From: Occallatibacter sp.
Lineage (GTDB): Bacteria; Acidobacteriota; Terriglobia; Terriglobales; Acidobacteriaceae
DNA length: 64,000 nt
Assembly: GCA_031296305.1 (NCBI GenBank)
Contig: JARLFZ010000002.1
Span: 62,001 to 126,000, forward strand
Direction: 5' to 3'
Made by a program: the position numbers and the translations under genes. A model generated the notes under the pieces. That model saw nothing but the letters and a program-made list of their open reading frames with translations. It had not been told where the DNA came from and made no database searches. This document shows, in pieces, positions 27,387 through 35,963 of the stretch; the stretch's first letter is position 1, and each line of letters starts with the position of its first letter.

Positions 27387-28742
27387 ATGAAACCTCTCTG
27401 CTTCGTGCTCATGCCTTTTGGGCGCAAACAGGATGGCACCGGCCGGCTGATTGATTTCGACACCGTCTATCAGCAGATCATCTCGCCGGCAGTGACCGCG
27501 GCGGGCCTCGAACCCATCCGCGCCGATGAAGAGCAGGTCGGCGGCACCATTCACAAGCCGATGTACGAACGCCTGATGTTGTGCGAGTTTGCGGTGGCCG
27601 ACGTCACCGGCGCCAACCCCAATGTCTATTACGAACTTGGCATTCGCCACGCCGTCCGCCCTTCGAGCACGGTGATCCTGTTCGCAGAGGGCACCTCTCT
27701 GCCTTTCGACATCGCCCTTTTGCGCGGCCTTCCTTATCGCCTGGACGCGTCCGGCAATCCCGCCAATCCCGAGGGCGACAAGCAAAACATCATGCAGCGC
27801 TTGCAGGCCGCCAACCAGGAACCGCACGACGACAGCCCGCTTTTCACGCTCATCCAGGACATGCCACGCATCGAGGTGGACCACGAGAAGACCGATCTCT
27901 TCCGCGATCGGGTAACCTATTCGCGCGAAGCGAAGCAGCGGCTGACGGTGGCGCGCAAGGCCGGCGCGGATGCGGTCGGCAGCGTGGCCGCGGAATTCCC
28001 CAATCTTCTCAATGTCGAGGCCGGTATCGTGGTGGATCTGTTTCTTTCTTTTCGCGCCGTCAAAGCCTGGCAGCAGATGGTCGATCTTTACGCGCGCATG
28101 TCGCGCACCCTGCAAAACACCCGCATGGTGCAGGAGCAGCTCGCCTTCGCTCTCAACCGGCTCGGCAAGTCTGATGAAGCCGAGCAGGTTCTCAAGCAGA
28201 CCATTGAGAAGTTCGGTCAGAGCAGCGAGACCAACGGACTGCTGGGTCGCGTCTATAAGGATCGCTGGGAGAACGCTCTGAAAGCCGGACGCGCGATGGA
28301 AGCGCGAGGCTACCTCAAACGCGCCATCGAGGCCTATCGCGCCGGCTTTGAAACCGACTGGCGCGATCCGTATCCCGGAATCAACGCCGTCACGCTGATG
28401 GAACTGCAGGAGAAACCCGATCCGGCCCAGGCCGACATGCTGCCCGTGGTGCGCTACGCGGCGCTGCTGCGTGCCAAGGCCAATGGCGATTACTGGGACC
28501 AGGCCACCCTGCTCGAATTAGCCGTGCTCGCCCGCAACGTCAGCGAAGCGCAGGATTATTGCGGCGCAGCTCTCGCAGTTGTCCGCGAAGCCTTCGAGCC
28601 GGAAACCACCGCCCGCAACCTTCGCCTGATCAGCGAAGTGCGGACTGCGCGCGGTGAGGACGTCGGCTGGCTCGTAGAAATCGAGGAAGGCCTGAGAGAG
28701 GCGCAGTCGCGGCTCGAGTCACCTGACGCTACGGCCAGGTAA
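27387..28742 (+). CDS. TRAFs-binding (DUF4071)-like TPR protein with N-terminal Rossmann-like domain
   Basis: 451 residues. The first 150 form an alpha/beta domain: CFVLMPFGRK, DTVYQQIISPAVTAAGLEPIRADE, EFAVADVTGANPNVYYELGIRHA and STVILFAEG. This is the nucleoside-deoxyribosyltransferase or TIR-like layout known from bacterial sensor proteins. The rest is helical TPR-like (QEQLAFALNRLGKSDEAEQVL, YLKRAIEAYRAGFET, PGINAVTLMELQE). Together they match the bacterial proteins named after the TRAFs-binding region of the kinase ASK1. Enzyme activity is unproven. ATG 27387 gives the family-like start MKPLCFVLMPFG; GTG 27366 is an alternative. It stands alone and is divergent from mraZ. Confidence 0.72.
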   Translation: MKPLCFVLMPFGRKQDGTGRLIDFDTVYQQIISPAVTAAGLEPIRADEEQVGGTIHKPMYERLMLCEFAVADVTGANPNVYYELGIRHAVRPSSTVILFAEGTSLPFDIALLRGLPYRLDASGNPANPEGDKQNIMQRLQAANQEPHDDSPLFTLIQDMPRIEVDHEKTDLFRDRVTYSREAKQRLTVARKAGADAVGSVAAEFPNLLNVEAGIVVDLFLSFRAVKAWQQMVDLYARMSRTLQNTRMVQEQLAFALNRLGKSDEAEQVLKQTIEKFGQSSETNGLLGRVYKDRWENALKAGRAMEARGYLKRAIEAYRAGFETDWRDPYPGINAVTLMELQEKPDPAQADMLPVVRYAALLRAKANGDYWDQATLLELAVLARNVSEAQDYCGAALAVVREAFEPETTARNLRLISEVRTARGEDVGWLVEIEEGLREAQSRLESPDATAR

Positions 28743-28744
28743 AT

Positions 28745-28787
28745 CTGCGCAGGGTACTCGGTAGCCACTCCCTCTGCGCAGGCTTTT
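28745..28787 (+). terminator. Probable terminator after the TRAFs-binding-like gene
   Basis: Self-complementary CTGCGCAG copies at 28745-28752 and 28774-28781 can form an 8-bp stem with a 21-base loop, followed by GCTTTTGG. It is the only such structure between this gene and the next. Confidence 0.45.
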
Positions 28788-28800
28788 GGAAAGGAAGCAA

Positions 28801-29670
28801 ATGGGGCTCGTACGTACGCTGATCGATCGTGACAGGGAGTACGTTGAATCAGCACTCCAGCAGAAATTGAGAGCGCTGTACGACGGCGATCTGCACTTTC
28901 GCAGATCGTCCACTGCTCGCCCGTTTGTCATTGCGAATTTTGTTTCCACTCTTGACGGCGTCGTCAGTTTCGAGATGAAGGGGTTGTCTGGCGGTTCAAC
29001 CATCAGTGGTTCCAATCCAGCGGACCGGTTCATCATGGGCCTGTTACGGGCCTCTGCGGATGCCATCGTGGTCGGCGCTGGAACTCTGCGCGACGTAAGC
29101 GCGAAAAGTCTTTGGACTCCCGGATACGCCTACCCCGATGCCAAGCATTTATATAAGGAATACCGGGTCAACGCGCAGCATAAGCCAGAATATCCCCTGC
29201 TCGTGATCGTTAGCGGTAGCGGCCGGCTGGAGTTGAAGAGAACGATTTTCCGCACGCCAGATATCCCGGCCGTGATCATCACAACTTCAACTGGCAGAGA
29301 TGAGCTCACGCGCCGGGGCGCTGCGAAACTAGGCTCCGTTGAGGTCCATGCTTTGAAGTCGAGTGGCGGCAGTATCGCTCCGAGAGCGATCCTGCAATTG
29401 CTCCAGTCGCAGTTTGGAGTAAAGACGCTTCTCCACGAAGGCGGCCCTACACTCTTCGGCCAATTTCTGGCCGCGGGAGTCGTAGACGAATTCTTTCTGA
29501 CGCTGTCGCCGCAAATCGCCGGCCGTAACGGCGATGCAACTCGACCGGCCGTCGTGCAAGGAGTGTCGTTTGTGCCGGGTTCTGCTCCTTGGTTTGAAAT
29601 GGTCAGCCTCAAGGAAAAGGCTGCATATCTCTATTTGCGTTACCGGCGCCGGCGTGGCCAGGGCACGTAG
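28801..29670 (+). CDS. RibD C-terminal domain / dihydrofolate-reductase-family protein
   Basis: 289 residues. The RibD reductase domain is seen in RPFVIANFVSTLDGVVSF, FIMGLLRASADAIVVGAGTLRD, PLLVIVSGSGRLEL, then LHEGGPTLFGQFLAAGVVDEFFLTLSPQIAG in two blocks. The family reduces pyrimidine or pterin rings with NADPH. Without the RibD deaminase domain and outside a riboflavin operon, the substrate is open. ATG 28801 has AGGAAG 4 bases upstream; an in-frame GTG/TTG extension to 28786 adds nothing. It converges on the efflux channel gene. Confidence 0.82.
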   Translation: MGLVRTLIDRDREYVESALQQKLRALYDGDLHFRRSSTARPFVIANFVSTLDGVVSFEMKGLSGGSTISGSNPADRFIMGLLRASADAIVVGAGTLRDVSAKSLWTPGYAYPDAKHLYKEYRVNAQHKPEYPLLVIVSGSGRLELKRTIFRTPDIPAVIITTSTGRDELTRRGAAKLGSVEVHALKSSGGSIAPRAILQLLQSQFGVKTLLHEGGPTLFGQFLAAGVVDEFFLTLSPQIAGRNGDATRPAVVQGVSFVPGSAPWFEMVSLKEKAAYLYLRYRRRRGQGT

Positions 29671-29681
29671 CTTGCGTACGG

Positions 29682-31271
29682 TTAACGAGCTGGCACCTGG
29701 AAGCTGGAAGCTGATTCGGCGTTCCACCAGCCTCCACCGAGCGCCTGAAAGAGCGTGGCGGAATCCGCATAGCGCGCCCCCGCAGCGCTCGTGCGGTCCA
29801 GTTCGGTCTGCAGCCGCTGCCGCTCGGCCTCCAGCAGCACCAATTCGCTGATCCCTCCTGCCTGATAACGTCCCTGCGCAATCCGATAGCTCGCATCCGC
29901 ATCGGCCGCAACATCGCTGCGCGCCTTTAGCGTCTGCGCATCGTGGTCAATAGAAGTGAGCGTGTCGGCCACCTGTCCGAACGCCTCCAGCACAGTTTGC
30001 CGGTAGACGCTGTTTGCTGCCTCGTATGCCGCCTCGGCCTTGCGCTTCTCCGCGCGCAGCGCGCCTCCGTTATAGATAGGTTGCGTAAGTGACGCTGCCA
30101 CATTCCACACGTCGCCGCCTGAAAGGAAACTGGTCCCAGTGCCGCCGCCACTCCCCGACAACACAATTTGCGGATAGAGGTTGGCCGTGGCCACGCCCAC
30201 GTTGGCGCTCGCCTGATGCATCAGCGATTCGGCCGCCCGAATGTCGGGCCGCTGCCGCACCAGCGCTGAGGGCAGGGTCAACGGCAACTCCTGCGGAAGC
30301 TGCAGTGCGTCGAGCGAAAGATCCGGAATCTGCGCCTCGGCGGGAGATTTACCCATCAACACTGCAAGCTGGTGATTCACCACATCGAGCTGAGCTTCGA
30401 GCGGAGGAATCGTAGCCTGCGTCTCGGCGATCGTGGTTTTCCGGCTCTCGACATCTGCTTCGGAAGTCCCACCGGCACGATTCCGCGCTTCAGTAATCGC
30501 AAGTTCGCGCTGCTCCACGGCGAGCAACTGCCTGGTGACTTCGATCTCCCTGCGAAGTTGCGCCTGGCGTATCGCAGCCGAGACCACGTTGCCGGCCAGC
30601 ATCAGCCGCGCTCCTTCAAGTTGCCACTTCTCGTAATCGCGATTGGCCCCGAGCCCCTCGATCGCGCGCCGGTTCGCTCCGAAAATATCCAGAGCATACG
30701 ACACGGCGACCGATCCGTTGAGCAGCGCGAATGGCGAGGGATTGGGAAACGGGATGCCGTACGAGGAAAGATTCGGCTGCTCTCTCTCGATGGCGGCGCT
30801 GCCAGTGACGGTCGGGTATTTGGTTGCCCCGGTACGCGCGTTCAGTTCCTCCTGAGCTTCTTTCAGCCGCGCAGCCGCCTGCGCCAGAGTCGGGCTATTG
30901 GCCAGCGCCTGCTCCATCATGCCGTTGAGCTCAGGCGAGTGGAACAGCGTCCACCATTGCGCGGAAATCGATCCCGCAGAGTCGAAGCGCTGCGCGACGC
31001 CCGCGGGCCCCGCGCTGCTTGCCGTTTCGCCCGGCTGCGGCTGCGGCTGCGGCGTATAGGCGGTCACCGCCGGCGCCGTCGGCGGATTGTACTTCGGACC
31101 AACGTTGCAACCGGCAATGAAACACAGTGCAAGCGATGCGATCGCCGCTTCTGCGAGAAGTTTTGTATCAGGGCACGAGTTTACTCGTGCCGAAACCGCT
31201 CCAAAATAGATGCGGGGCTTTAGCCCCTGCTGACGCCGTCGTGCCCAATTCAAATCCGTCGGCAAACCCAT
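29682..31271 (-). CDS. Outer-membrane efflux channel lipoprotein, NodT/OprM type
   Basis: 529 residues, last gene of the efflux operon. The lipobox LCFIAGC sits about 50 residues in, followed by the family start NVGPKYNPP. The TolC-like body shows two repeats (AQWWTLFHSPELNGMMEQAL, RQRPDIRAAESLMHQASANVGVA, LTQPIYNGGALRAEK). It forms the trimeric exit duct for the ABC pump. Start: ATG 31271 with AGAGG upstream. Codons 15-34 are made of a pair of REP-like palindromes (31172-31227), so the signal peptide is preceded by an odd stretch. No usable start codon lies between the palindromes and the lipobox. Confidence 0.85.
   Translation of the reverse strand: MGLPTDLNWARRRQQGLKPRIYFGAVSARVNSCPDTKLLAEAAIASLALCFIAGCNVGPKYNPPTAPAVTAYTPQPQPQPGETASSAGPAGVAQRFDSAGSISAQWWTLFHSPELNGMMEQALANSPTLAQAAARLKEAQEELNARTGATKYPTVTGSAAIEREQPNLSSYGIPFPNPSPFALLNGSVAVSYALDIFGANRRAIEGLGANRDYEKWQLEGARLMLAGNVVSAAIRQAQLRREIEVTRQLLAVEQRELAITEARNRAGGTSEADVESRKTTIAETQATIPPLEAQLDVVNHQLAVLMGKSPAEAQIPDLSLDALQLPQELPLTLPSALVRQRPDIRAAESLMHQASANVGVATANLYPQIVLSGSGGGTGTSFLSGGDVWNVAASLTQPIYNGGALRAEKRKAEAAYEAANSVYRQTVLEAFGQVADTLTSIDHDAQTLKARSDVAADADASYRIAQGRYQAGGISELVLLEAERQRLQTELDRTSAAGARYADSATLFQALGGGWWNAESASSFQVPAR
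31172..31227. repeat. Paired palindromes, REP-like locus B, inside a coding region
   Basis: First: 8-bp arms 31172-31179 and 31184-31191 (GGCACGAG/CTCGTGCC). Second: GGGGCT-TT-AGCCCC at 31214-31227. The gap is 22 bases. It lies within the 5' part of the efflux channel gene. Confidence 0.7.
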
Positions 31272-31296
31272 ACCTTCGCCTCTCAATCCCTCTCCA

Positions 31297-32439
31297 TCAA
31301 TCCAATGTCCTGCGATAGGTGGCAGACGCAATGAACATCAGAACCACCATGAAGACCATCATGGGCCACACGCTCGGCCAGGAATCGGCCCAGCCGTTGC
31401 CCTTGAGAAGAATTCCTCGTATCAGCCGGAGGAAATACGTAAGCGGCAGCAGGTTTCCAATCGTCTGCGCCCACTTCGGCATGCCCTCGAAGGGAAACAT
31501 GAAGCCCGAGAGCATGATGTTGGGAAGAAAGAAAAAAATGGCCAGTTGCACGGCCTGCAATTGGTTTTGCGCCAGCGATGAAAACGTGATGCCCACCGTG
31601 AGATTGGCCGCGATAAACAGCAGCGCCGAAAGATAAACTGCGCCGATGTTTCCGAAAAACGGCACCTGAAACACGTAGCGCGCGGCCAGCAGAATAATGG
31701 TCGCCTGAATAAGACCGATGCCGATGTAGGGAATCAATTTTCCCGTCATCACCTCTAGCGGCGTCACCGGCATAGCCAATAGATTCTCCATCGTCCCGCG
31801 TTCGCGCTCGCGTGTAATGGCCAAGCCAGTCATCAAAACCATGGTCAGCGTCAGCACCATTCCCGTCAGTCCCGGCACCACGAAGTACTGCGTAATGTTG
31901 TCGGGGTTGTAGAGCTGATGAATATTCACGTCGAACGGTGCGGGGCTGCCCCGAAGACTGGCGAGGGGCCCGGTGATCTCTTTGTCGACAACCGATTGCG
32001 CAATGCCGTTTACCGCGGCCAGCGCGCTCGAGGTTGCCGTTGGATCCGTTGCGTCGGCCTCAATCAGCAGCGAAGGCCGCTCGTGCCGCAGAAGTTGTCG
32101 CGTAAATCCCGCCGGAATGTTGATGACAAACAGCACTTTCCCTTGCGCCAGTGCCTCGCGCCCCGCCGCTTCATCAGGCAGCGTGGCCACCACGTTGAAG
32201 TACGAAGAATTTTCCAGCGCCGCAATAAAGCTGCGCGTGATGTCGGTGTCGTCGGCGCTGATGATGGCGGTATCGAGATGCTTTGGATTGGTATTGATGG
32301 CGTAGCCGAACAGCGCCGTCTGCATAATCGGTATGCCCACAATCATGGCGAAGGTGAGCCGGTCGCGCTTGAGTTGCGTAAACTCCTTGAGCACCATGCT
32401 CCACCAGCGCGTGCCCGAAAATCCGCCCCACCGCTTCAT
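31297..32439 (-). CDS. ABC-2 type transporter permease
   Basis: 380 residues: an N-terminal membrane helix (FAMIVGIPIMQTALFGYAI), a large extracytoplasmic domain of about 150 residues, then five helices (MVLTLTMVLMTGLAI, IGIGLIQATIILLAARYV, AVYLSALLFIAANLTVG, IFFFLPNIMLSGFMFPFEG, WPMMVFMVVLMFIA). This is the YbhS/YbhR topology. It forms the inner-membrane channel with the upstream ATPase. ATG 32439 overlaps the ATPase stop by four bases. The frame is open further upstream, but that part is a shadow of the ATPase gene. Only one permease is present, so a homodimer is expected. Confidence 0.92.
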   Translation of the reverse strand: MKRWGGFSGTRWWSMVLKEFTQLKRDRLTFAMIVGIPIMQTALFGYAINTNPKHLDTAIISADDTDITRSFIAALENSSYFNVVATLPDEAAGREALAQGKVLFVINIPAGFTRQLLRHERPSLLIEADATDPTATSSALAAVNGIAQSVVDKEITGPLASLRGSPAPFDVNIHQLYNPDNITQYFVVPGLTGMVLTLTMVLMTGLAITRERERGTMENLLAMPVTPLEVMTGKLIPYIGIGLIQATIILLAARYVFQVPFFGNIGAVYLSALLFIAANLTVGITFSSLAQNQLQAVQLAIFFFLPNIMLSGFMFPFEGMPKWAQTIGNLLPLTYFLRLIRGILLKGNGWADSWPSVWPMMVFMVVLMFIASATYRRTLD

Positions 32440-33377
32440 GCTTTGCCTCCGCCGTTTTCCGGAGTCTTGCCCATCAAATAAATGAAGACGTCTTCCAGGT
32501 TCGTGTCGATAAGTTCGGCGCGACGCCCACCCGCGCTGGCCTCCACTGTGCGCCGCAGCAACTCCGCATCGCTTCCGCTCACGTGCAGCACGTCGCCGAA
32601 CGTCACCGTCTGCTCCACGCCAGGCCGCTTCCGCAACTCGTCCTGCAATTCCGAGAGGCGATCGCCATGTATCGCCCAAGTCGTCAGGTGCTGGCTGGCG
32701 ATCACTTCCCCCGCCGTGCCCTGCGCCAGCAGTTTTCCGAAGGCGATATACGCCAGCTTGTGGCAGCGCACGGCTTCATCCATATAATGTGTGCTCACCA
32801 GCACCGAGATGCCCTTCGCCGCAAGGCTCTGCAGCTCGTCCCAAAAGTCGCGCCTGGCGCGCGGATCCACGCCGGCTGTGGGTTCGTCCAGCAGCAGCAG
32901 ATTAGGCTCGTGCAACATGCACGCCGCCAGCGCCATGCGCTGCTTCCATCCTCCCGACAACTCGCCCGCAAGCTGCTGCGCGCGCGCAGTCAGGCCCAGA
33001 TTGTCCAGCGCCTTACGCACCGCCGCCTTGCGCTCGGGGATCGCGTACATGCGCGCAACAAAATCAAGGTTCTCGACGATTGAGAGATCCTCCCAGAAGG
33101 AAAATCGCTGCGTCATGTATCCGACCCGGCGCTTGATCTCCGCGCGTTCGCGCACAATGTCGTAGCCCAGGCACGTCCCGCTGCCGGAGTCGGGCTTGAG
33201 CAGTCCGCACACCATGCGGATGGTCGTGGTTTTGCCGCTGCCGTTCGGTCCCAGAAAGCCGAAAATCTCGCCGCGGCGTACGCGCAGCGAAACATCGCGC
33301 ACCACGTGCTTTTCGCCGTAGCTCTTGTTCAGTCCCTGCACGTCGATGGCGTACTCCGGATTGGCAACCGCCGTCAT
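32436..33377 (-). CDS. ABC transporter ATP-binding protein (efflux)
   Basis: 313 residues with one nucleotide-binding domain: Walker A GPNGSGKTTT near residue 43, Q-loop YMTQRFSFWEDLS, signature LSGGWKQR, Walker B LLLLDEPTAGVDP, and H-loop VLVSTHYMDEA. A C-terminal regulatory tail of about 80 residues follows, as in DrrA/YbhF proteins. It powers drug or ion export. The stop overlaps the permease start (ATGA) and its own ATG 33377 overlaps the adaptor gene stop (ATGA), so all three are coupled. Confidence 0.94.
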   Translation of the reverse strand: MTAVANPEYAIDVQGLNKSYGEKHVVRDVSLRVRRGEIFGFLGPNGSGKTTTIRMVCGLLKPDSGSGTCLGYDIVRERAEIKRRVGYMTQRFSFWEDLSIVENLDFVARMYAIPERKAAVRKALDNLGLTARAQQLAGELSGGWKQRMALAACMLHEPNLLLLDEPTAGVDPRARRDFWDELQSLAAKGISVLVSTHYMDEAVRCHKLAYIAFGKLLAQGTAGEVIASQHLTTWAIHGDRLSELQDELRKRPGVEQTVTFGDVLHVSGSDAELLRRTVEASAGGRRAELIDTNLEDVFIYLMGKTPENGGGKA

Positions 33378-34348
33378 TCGACCGTTACCTCCACCGGCTG
33401 GCCCGGATGCAGCAGCAGCGCCTTCTCGTCCGGTGGTTTGGCGATGATCATAAAAACCAGTTTCGAGCGGTTCTCATTGCTGTAGATCACCGGCGGCGTG
33501 TACTCGCATTGCGGCGAGATGAACGTGATCGACGCCGGTACCGCAGCAGCACAGCCATCGCATTGCACCTGCACGCTTTCGCCCACCTTCAATTTGCCCA
33601 CCACTGTTTCCGGCACGAAGAATCGGACCTCCATGTTCTCCGGCGGCAAAATCTGCACCACCGGATTACCCGCTTGCACCCACTCACCCTCGCGATACAG
33701 AGTGTCGAAGACCAGGCCCTGGCGCGGCGAGGCAATGTTCTTTTGATCGAGCCGCCACTCTGTTTCGGAAAGGGAAGCGCGATCAGCCGCGACCTGGTTC
33801 TGCTGCGCCTTGATCTGTTGCTCGCGCGCCGGCAGCGCATCCACGGCGAGATCGGCTTCGAGCTCCCGCACCCGCGCCGCACCCGCGTCGGCAGCCTCTT
33901 GCGCGGTAATCAGATCGGTCTGCGCAATGCCACCGGCCTGATACTGCTTCTTATCGCTCTCGAGAATCTGGTCGGCTTGTTTTTTTCGCGCGAGCGCCTG
34001 CGTCAGTTGCGCCCGCGTCACCTCAATCTCCGGCGGACGCTTGCCGGTCTCAAGATCGGCCAGCCGCGACTGCGAACTTTCGAGCAGGCGTTGCGCATTG
34101 CGTACAGCCGACGCTTCAGGCTCGCGATCGAAAGCGAAAAGCGGCTGCTTCACGGCGACAGTTTCTCCGCGTGCGACCGCGAGATGATCGAGCCTGCCGC
34201 TCTGGGGCGATGCCACGTAAACAAATTTGGCTTCAATGTAGCCCTGATAAGTGTTGGTCGGCTGATGCGAGCATCCCGTGGCGAAGAGCGCTGCAAGGAA
34301 GGCCGCGCCCAGGAGGGGGAGGGGCTTGCGTTGTCTCTCTATCGGCAT
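33374..34348 (-). CDS. HlyD-family periplasmic adaptor of the ABC efflux pump
   Basis: 324 residues. An N-terminal lipoprotein signal (LLGAAFLAALFATGC), a biotinyl-lipoyl half (YVASPQSGRLDHLAVARGETV), a long coiled coil (about residues 90-200, with LLESSQSRLADLETG and QIKAQQNQVAADRASL), the second lipoyl half and a barrel domain (MEVRFFVPETVVGKLKVGE). It links the permease to the outer-membrane channel, as YbhG does. ATG 34348 has GGAG 7 bases upstream. A GTG at 34366 overlapping the TetR stop (GTGA) is an alternative that would add six residues. Confidence 0.9.
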   Translation of the reverse strand: MPIERQRKPLPLLGAAFLAALFATGCSHQPTNTYQGYIEAKFVYVASPQSGRLDHLAVARGETVAVKQPLFAFDREPEASAVRNAQRLLESSQSRLADLETGKRPPEIEVTRAQLTQALARKKQADQILESDKKQYQAGGIAQTDLITAQEAADAGAARVRELEADLAVDALPAREQQIKAQQNQVAADRASLSETEWRLDQKNIASPRQGLVFDTLYREGEWVQAGNPVVQILPPENMEVRFFVPETVVGKLKVGESVQVQCDGCAAAVPASITFISPQCEYTPPVIYSNENRSKLVFMIIAKPPDEKALLLHPGQPVEVTVE

Positions 34349-34362
34349 ATCTTGCTCCGATC

Positions 34363-35037
34363 TCACTTTCTATTACGGGCCTTATTGCTCGTCGGTTTCA
34401 GGCCATGCCGCAGCAACGCCGTAATGTGCCGGCCGATAGCCTGCGGGTCCGGCTCCTTGCGATGAAAGACCTCGGCGAAAAACGGCGCCGTAGCCAGATG
34501 CATCATCACCAGGCCCAGCATGGAGAATACGATCAGCACGGGATCGAGATCCGCCTGGATTTCGCCCTTCGCCTGTCCGCGCTCGACCGCCGCGCTCACC
34601 AAGCGCACCTTGTCGAACGGCAGCGTGCGCAGCACGCGGCTGCGTAGCAATCCGCCTTCGTTCAGCACCTCGCGCATCCAAGTAGATGGAATCCACGGCA
34701 TGCGTTCGATCCCCGCCACCAGCCGCTCCACCACCCCGCGCATCATCTCCTCAGGAGCGGCGTTAGCGTCCACCGGACTCCACACCGACGCGATGAGAGT
34801 CGCGATCTTCTCATTCACCACGGAATCCAGCAGATGCTCGCGGTCTTTGAAGTAGTAGTGCATCATCGCCGGCGTCAACCCCGCCCGCTTGGCAATCGCT
34901 GCAAAGGTTGTCGCCGCCACCCCCTGCCGTGCAAAGAGCTCCGTGGCTGCGGTCAGCAAATGCTCCCGCGCGTCGCCGTCAGCGCTGGCAACCGGCCGTC
35001 CGGGACTGCGTTTGGGTTTGCGTGCCGTCCGCGCCAT
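34363..35037 (-). CDS. TetR/AcrR family repressor of the efflux operon
   Basis: 224 residues. The HTH is seen in HLLTAATELFARQGVAATTFAAIAKRAGLTPAMMHYYFKDREHLLDSVV, written here as the usual three-helix TetR head. The rest is a helical ligand pocket. It is the first gene of TetR-adaptor-ATPase-permease-channel, the same order as the CecR (YbiH)-YbhGFSR operon of Escherichia coli, whose pump exports drugs and cations. It probably binds the palindrome at 35065-35081 just in front of it and is released by a pump substrate. Confidence 0.9.
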   Translation of the reverse strand: MARTARKPKRSPGRPVASADGDAREHLLTAATELFARQGVAATTFAAIAKRAGLTPAMMHYYFKDREHLLDSVVNEKIATLIASVWSPVDANAAPEEMMRGVVERLVAGIERMPWIPSTWMREVLNEGGLLRSRVLRTLPFDKVRLVSAAVERGQAKGEIQADLDPVLIVFSMLGLVMMHLATAPFFAEVFHRKEPDPQAIGRHITALLRHGLKPTSNKARNRK

Positions 35038-35064
35038 CGCCTTCGTCTTTCAGTAATTAACTAA

Positions 35065-35081
35065 CGATATAATTAATATCG
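35065..35081. promoter_or_regulatory. Candidate TetR operator palindrome
   Basis: CGATAT-AATTA-ATATCG, a perfect 6-bp inverted repeat with a 5-base centre, 28-44 bases upstream of the TetR start codon in an AT-rich pocket of a GC-rich region. The position overlaps where the promoter should lie, which fits autorepression. Confidence 0.6.
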
Positions 35082-35128
35082 CCCCAATCGCCGATTTCGT
35101 CAAATGTCCTGTTACAAGTCAACGGTCG

Positions 35129-35794
35129 CTATGGTTTTTGGGGGCCGCGCACACAAAGCGCCAATTTCGTGTTGCGAAAGTACTGCAGATCTCCCGAAGG
35201 CTTTGCATTCACAAAGTCGAAGAACCACCCATCCCCGTACGGATGCCCAAAACGATCGATCTCGCGATTGCTGCTCCAGGGATCGCCTCTCAATAACAGG
35301 CCCCCCTTCACGCGGCGTCCGATATTGATAGAGAAGACCTCCACATTGCCGCCACGCTCGGGAGCGGGATCGCTCTTATCAACGAGGCCGGCCAGCTCGT
35401 TGAGCGTCCCCAGCCTCCAGTCGGAGAACCCGCCCAAGCGCAGATCGCGGCAGTATCTTTCCGCCTTTCGCCAGGTGACCGGCTGCCCATTGTCCTTCGC
35501 GGCCCACATGAGTCCGGTCGAAAGATCGACCCAATATCCGCGCGCCTGAGTCTCCTCAGACAGCTTCAGTTGCTCTTGCTCCAGCGTCTCTCTCCGCGCT
35601 TTTTCTGCTTCCTCCACCTGGGGAGGGGCAGCGTCATTTCTCAGCTGAATGGGCAATTGGTCAGGTGAGAGAGCCGGCCGGACTTGAGCAGGGACGAGCG
35701 GCGCTGAAGAGGTCGTCGAGGACTGTCCGTCGGTTAGCGTGGCAAAGAAGGAAATGAAGACGAGGATCATCCCGGCTCTTAATGTGACTTTCAT
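35129..35794 (-). CDS. Secreted DUF1566 (Lcl C-terminal-like) protein
   Basis: 221 residues. Signal peptide at the N-terminus (GMILVFISFFATLTDGQ), a short helical charged linker (EEAEKARRETLEQEQLKL), then the DUF1566 domain: RGYWVDLSTGLMWAAKDN, WRKAERYCRDLRLGGFSDWRLGTLNELAGL and the C-terminal LALCVRG. The domain is a C-type-lectin-like fold found in surface adhesins. ATG 35794 follows the family start but its binding site is poor; the frame extends to 35845. Alone on this strand between the TetR operon and the zinc-ribbon array. Confidence 0.8.
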   Translation of the reverse strand: MKVTLRAGMILVFISFFATLTDGQSSTTSSAPLVPAQVRPALSPDQLPIQLRNDAAPPQVEEAEKARRETLEQEQLKLSEETQARGYWVDLSTGLMWAAKDNGQPVTWRKAERYCRDLRLGGFSDWRLGTLNELAGLVDKSDPAPERGGNVEVFSINIGRRVKGGLLLRGDPWSSNREIDRFGHPYGDGWFFDFVNAKPSGDLQYFRNTKLALCVRGPQKP

Positions 35795-35897
35795 GGCGGA
35801 TATTCTAGCGCGCAGAAAAGTGACCGGCAGGTGAAGTTGTGACACTTTGCGAAGTGTCCTGGTCGGCTGAGCGATCGCATTTCGCCCGCTACAGCCT

Positions 35898-35930
35898 CAA
35901 ACAAACAGCCCCACCTGGTAGGTGGGGCTG
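35898..35930 (-). terminator. Terminator of the zinc-ribbon/PrsW array
   Basis: Perfect 11-bp stem (35906-35916 with 35920-35930), 3-base loop, followed on the minus strand by TTTGTTTG. It lies 33 bases after the stop of the last gene in the minus-strand array. Confidence 0.8.
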
Positions 35931-35963
35931 CGAGTCATGCTGTTGATCGGGAATTTCCTCCGG

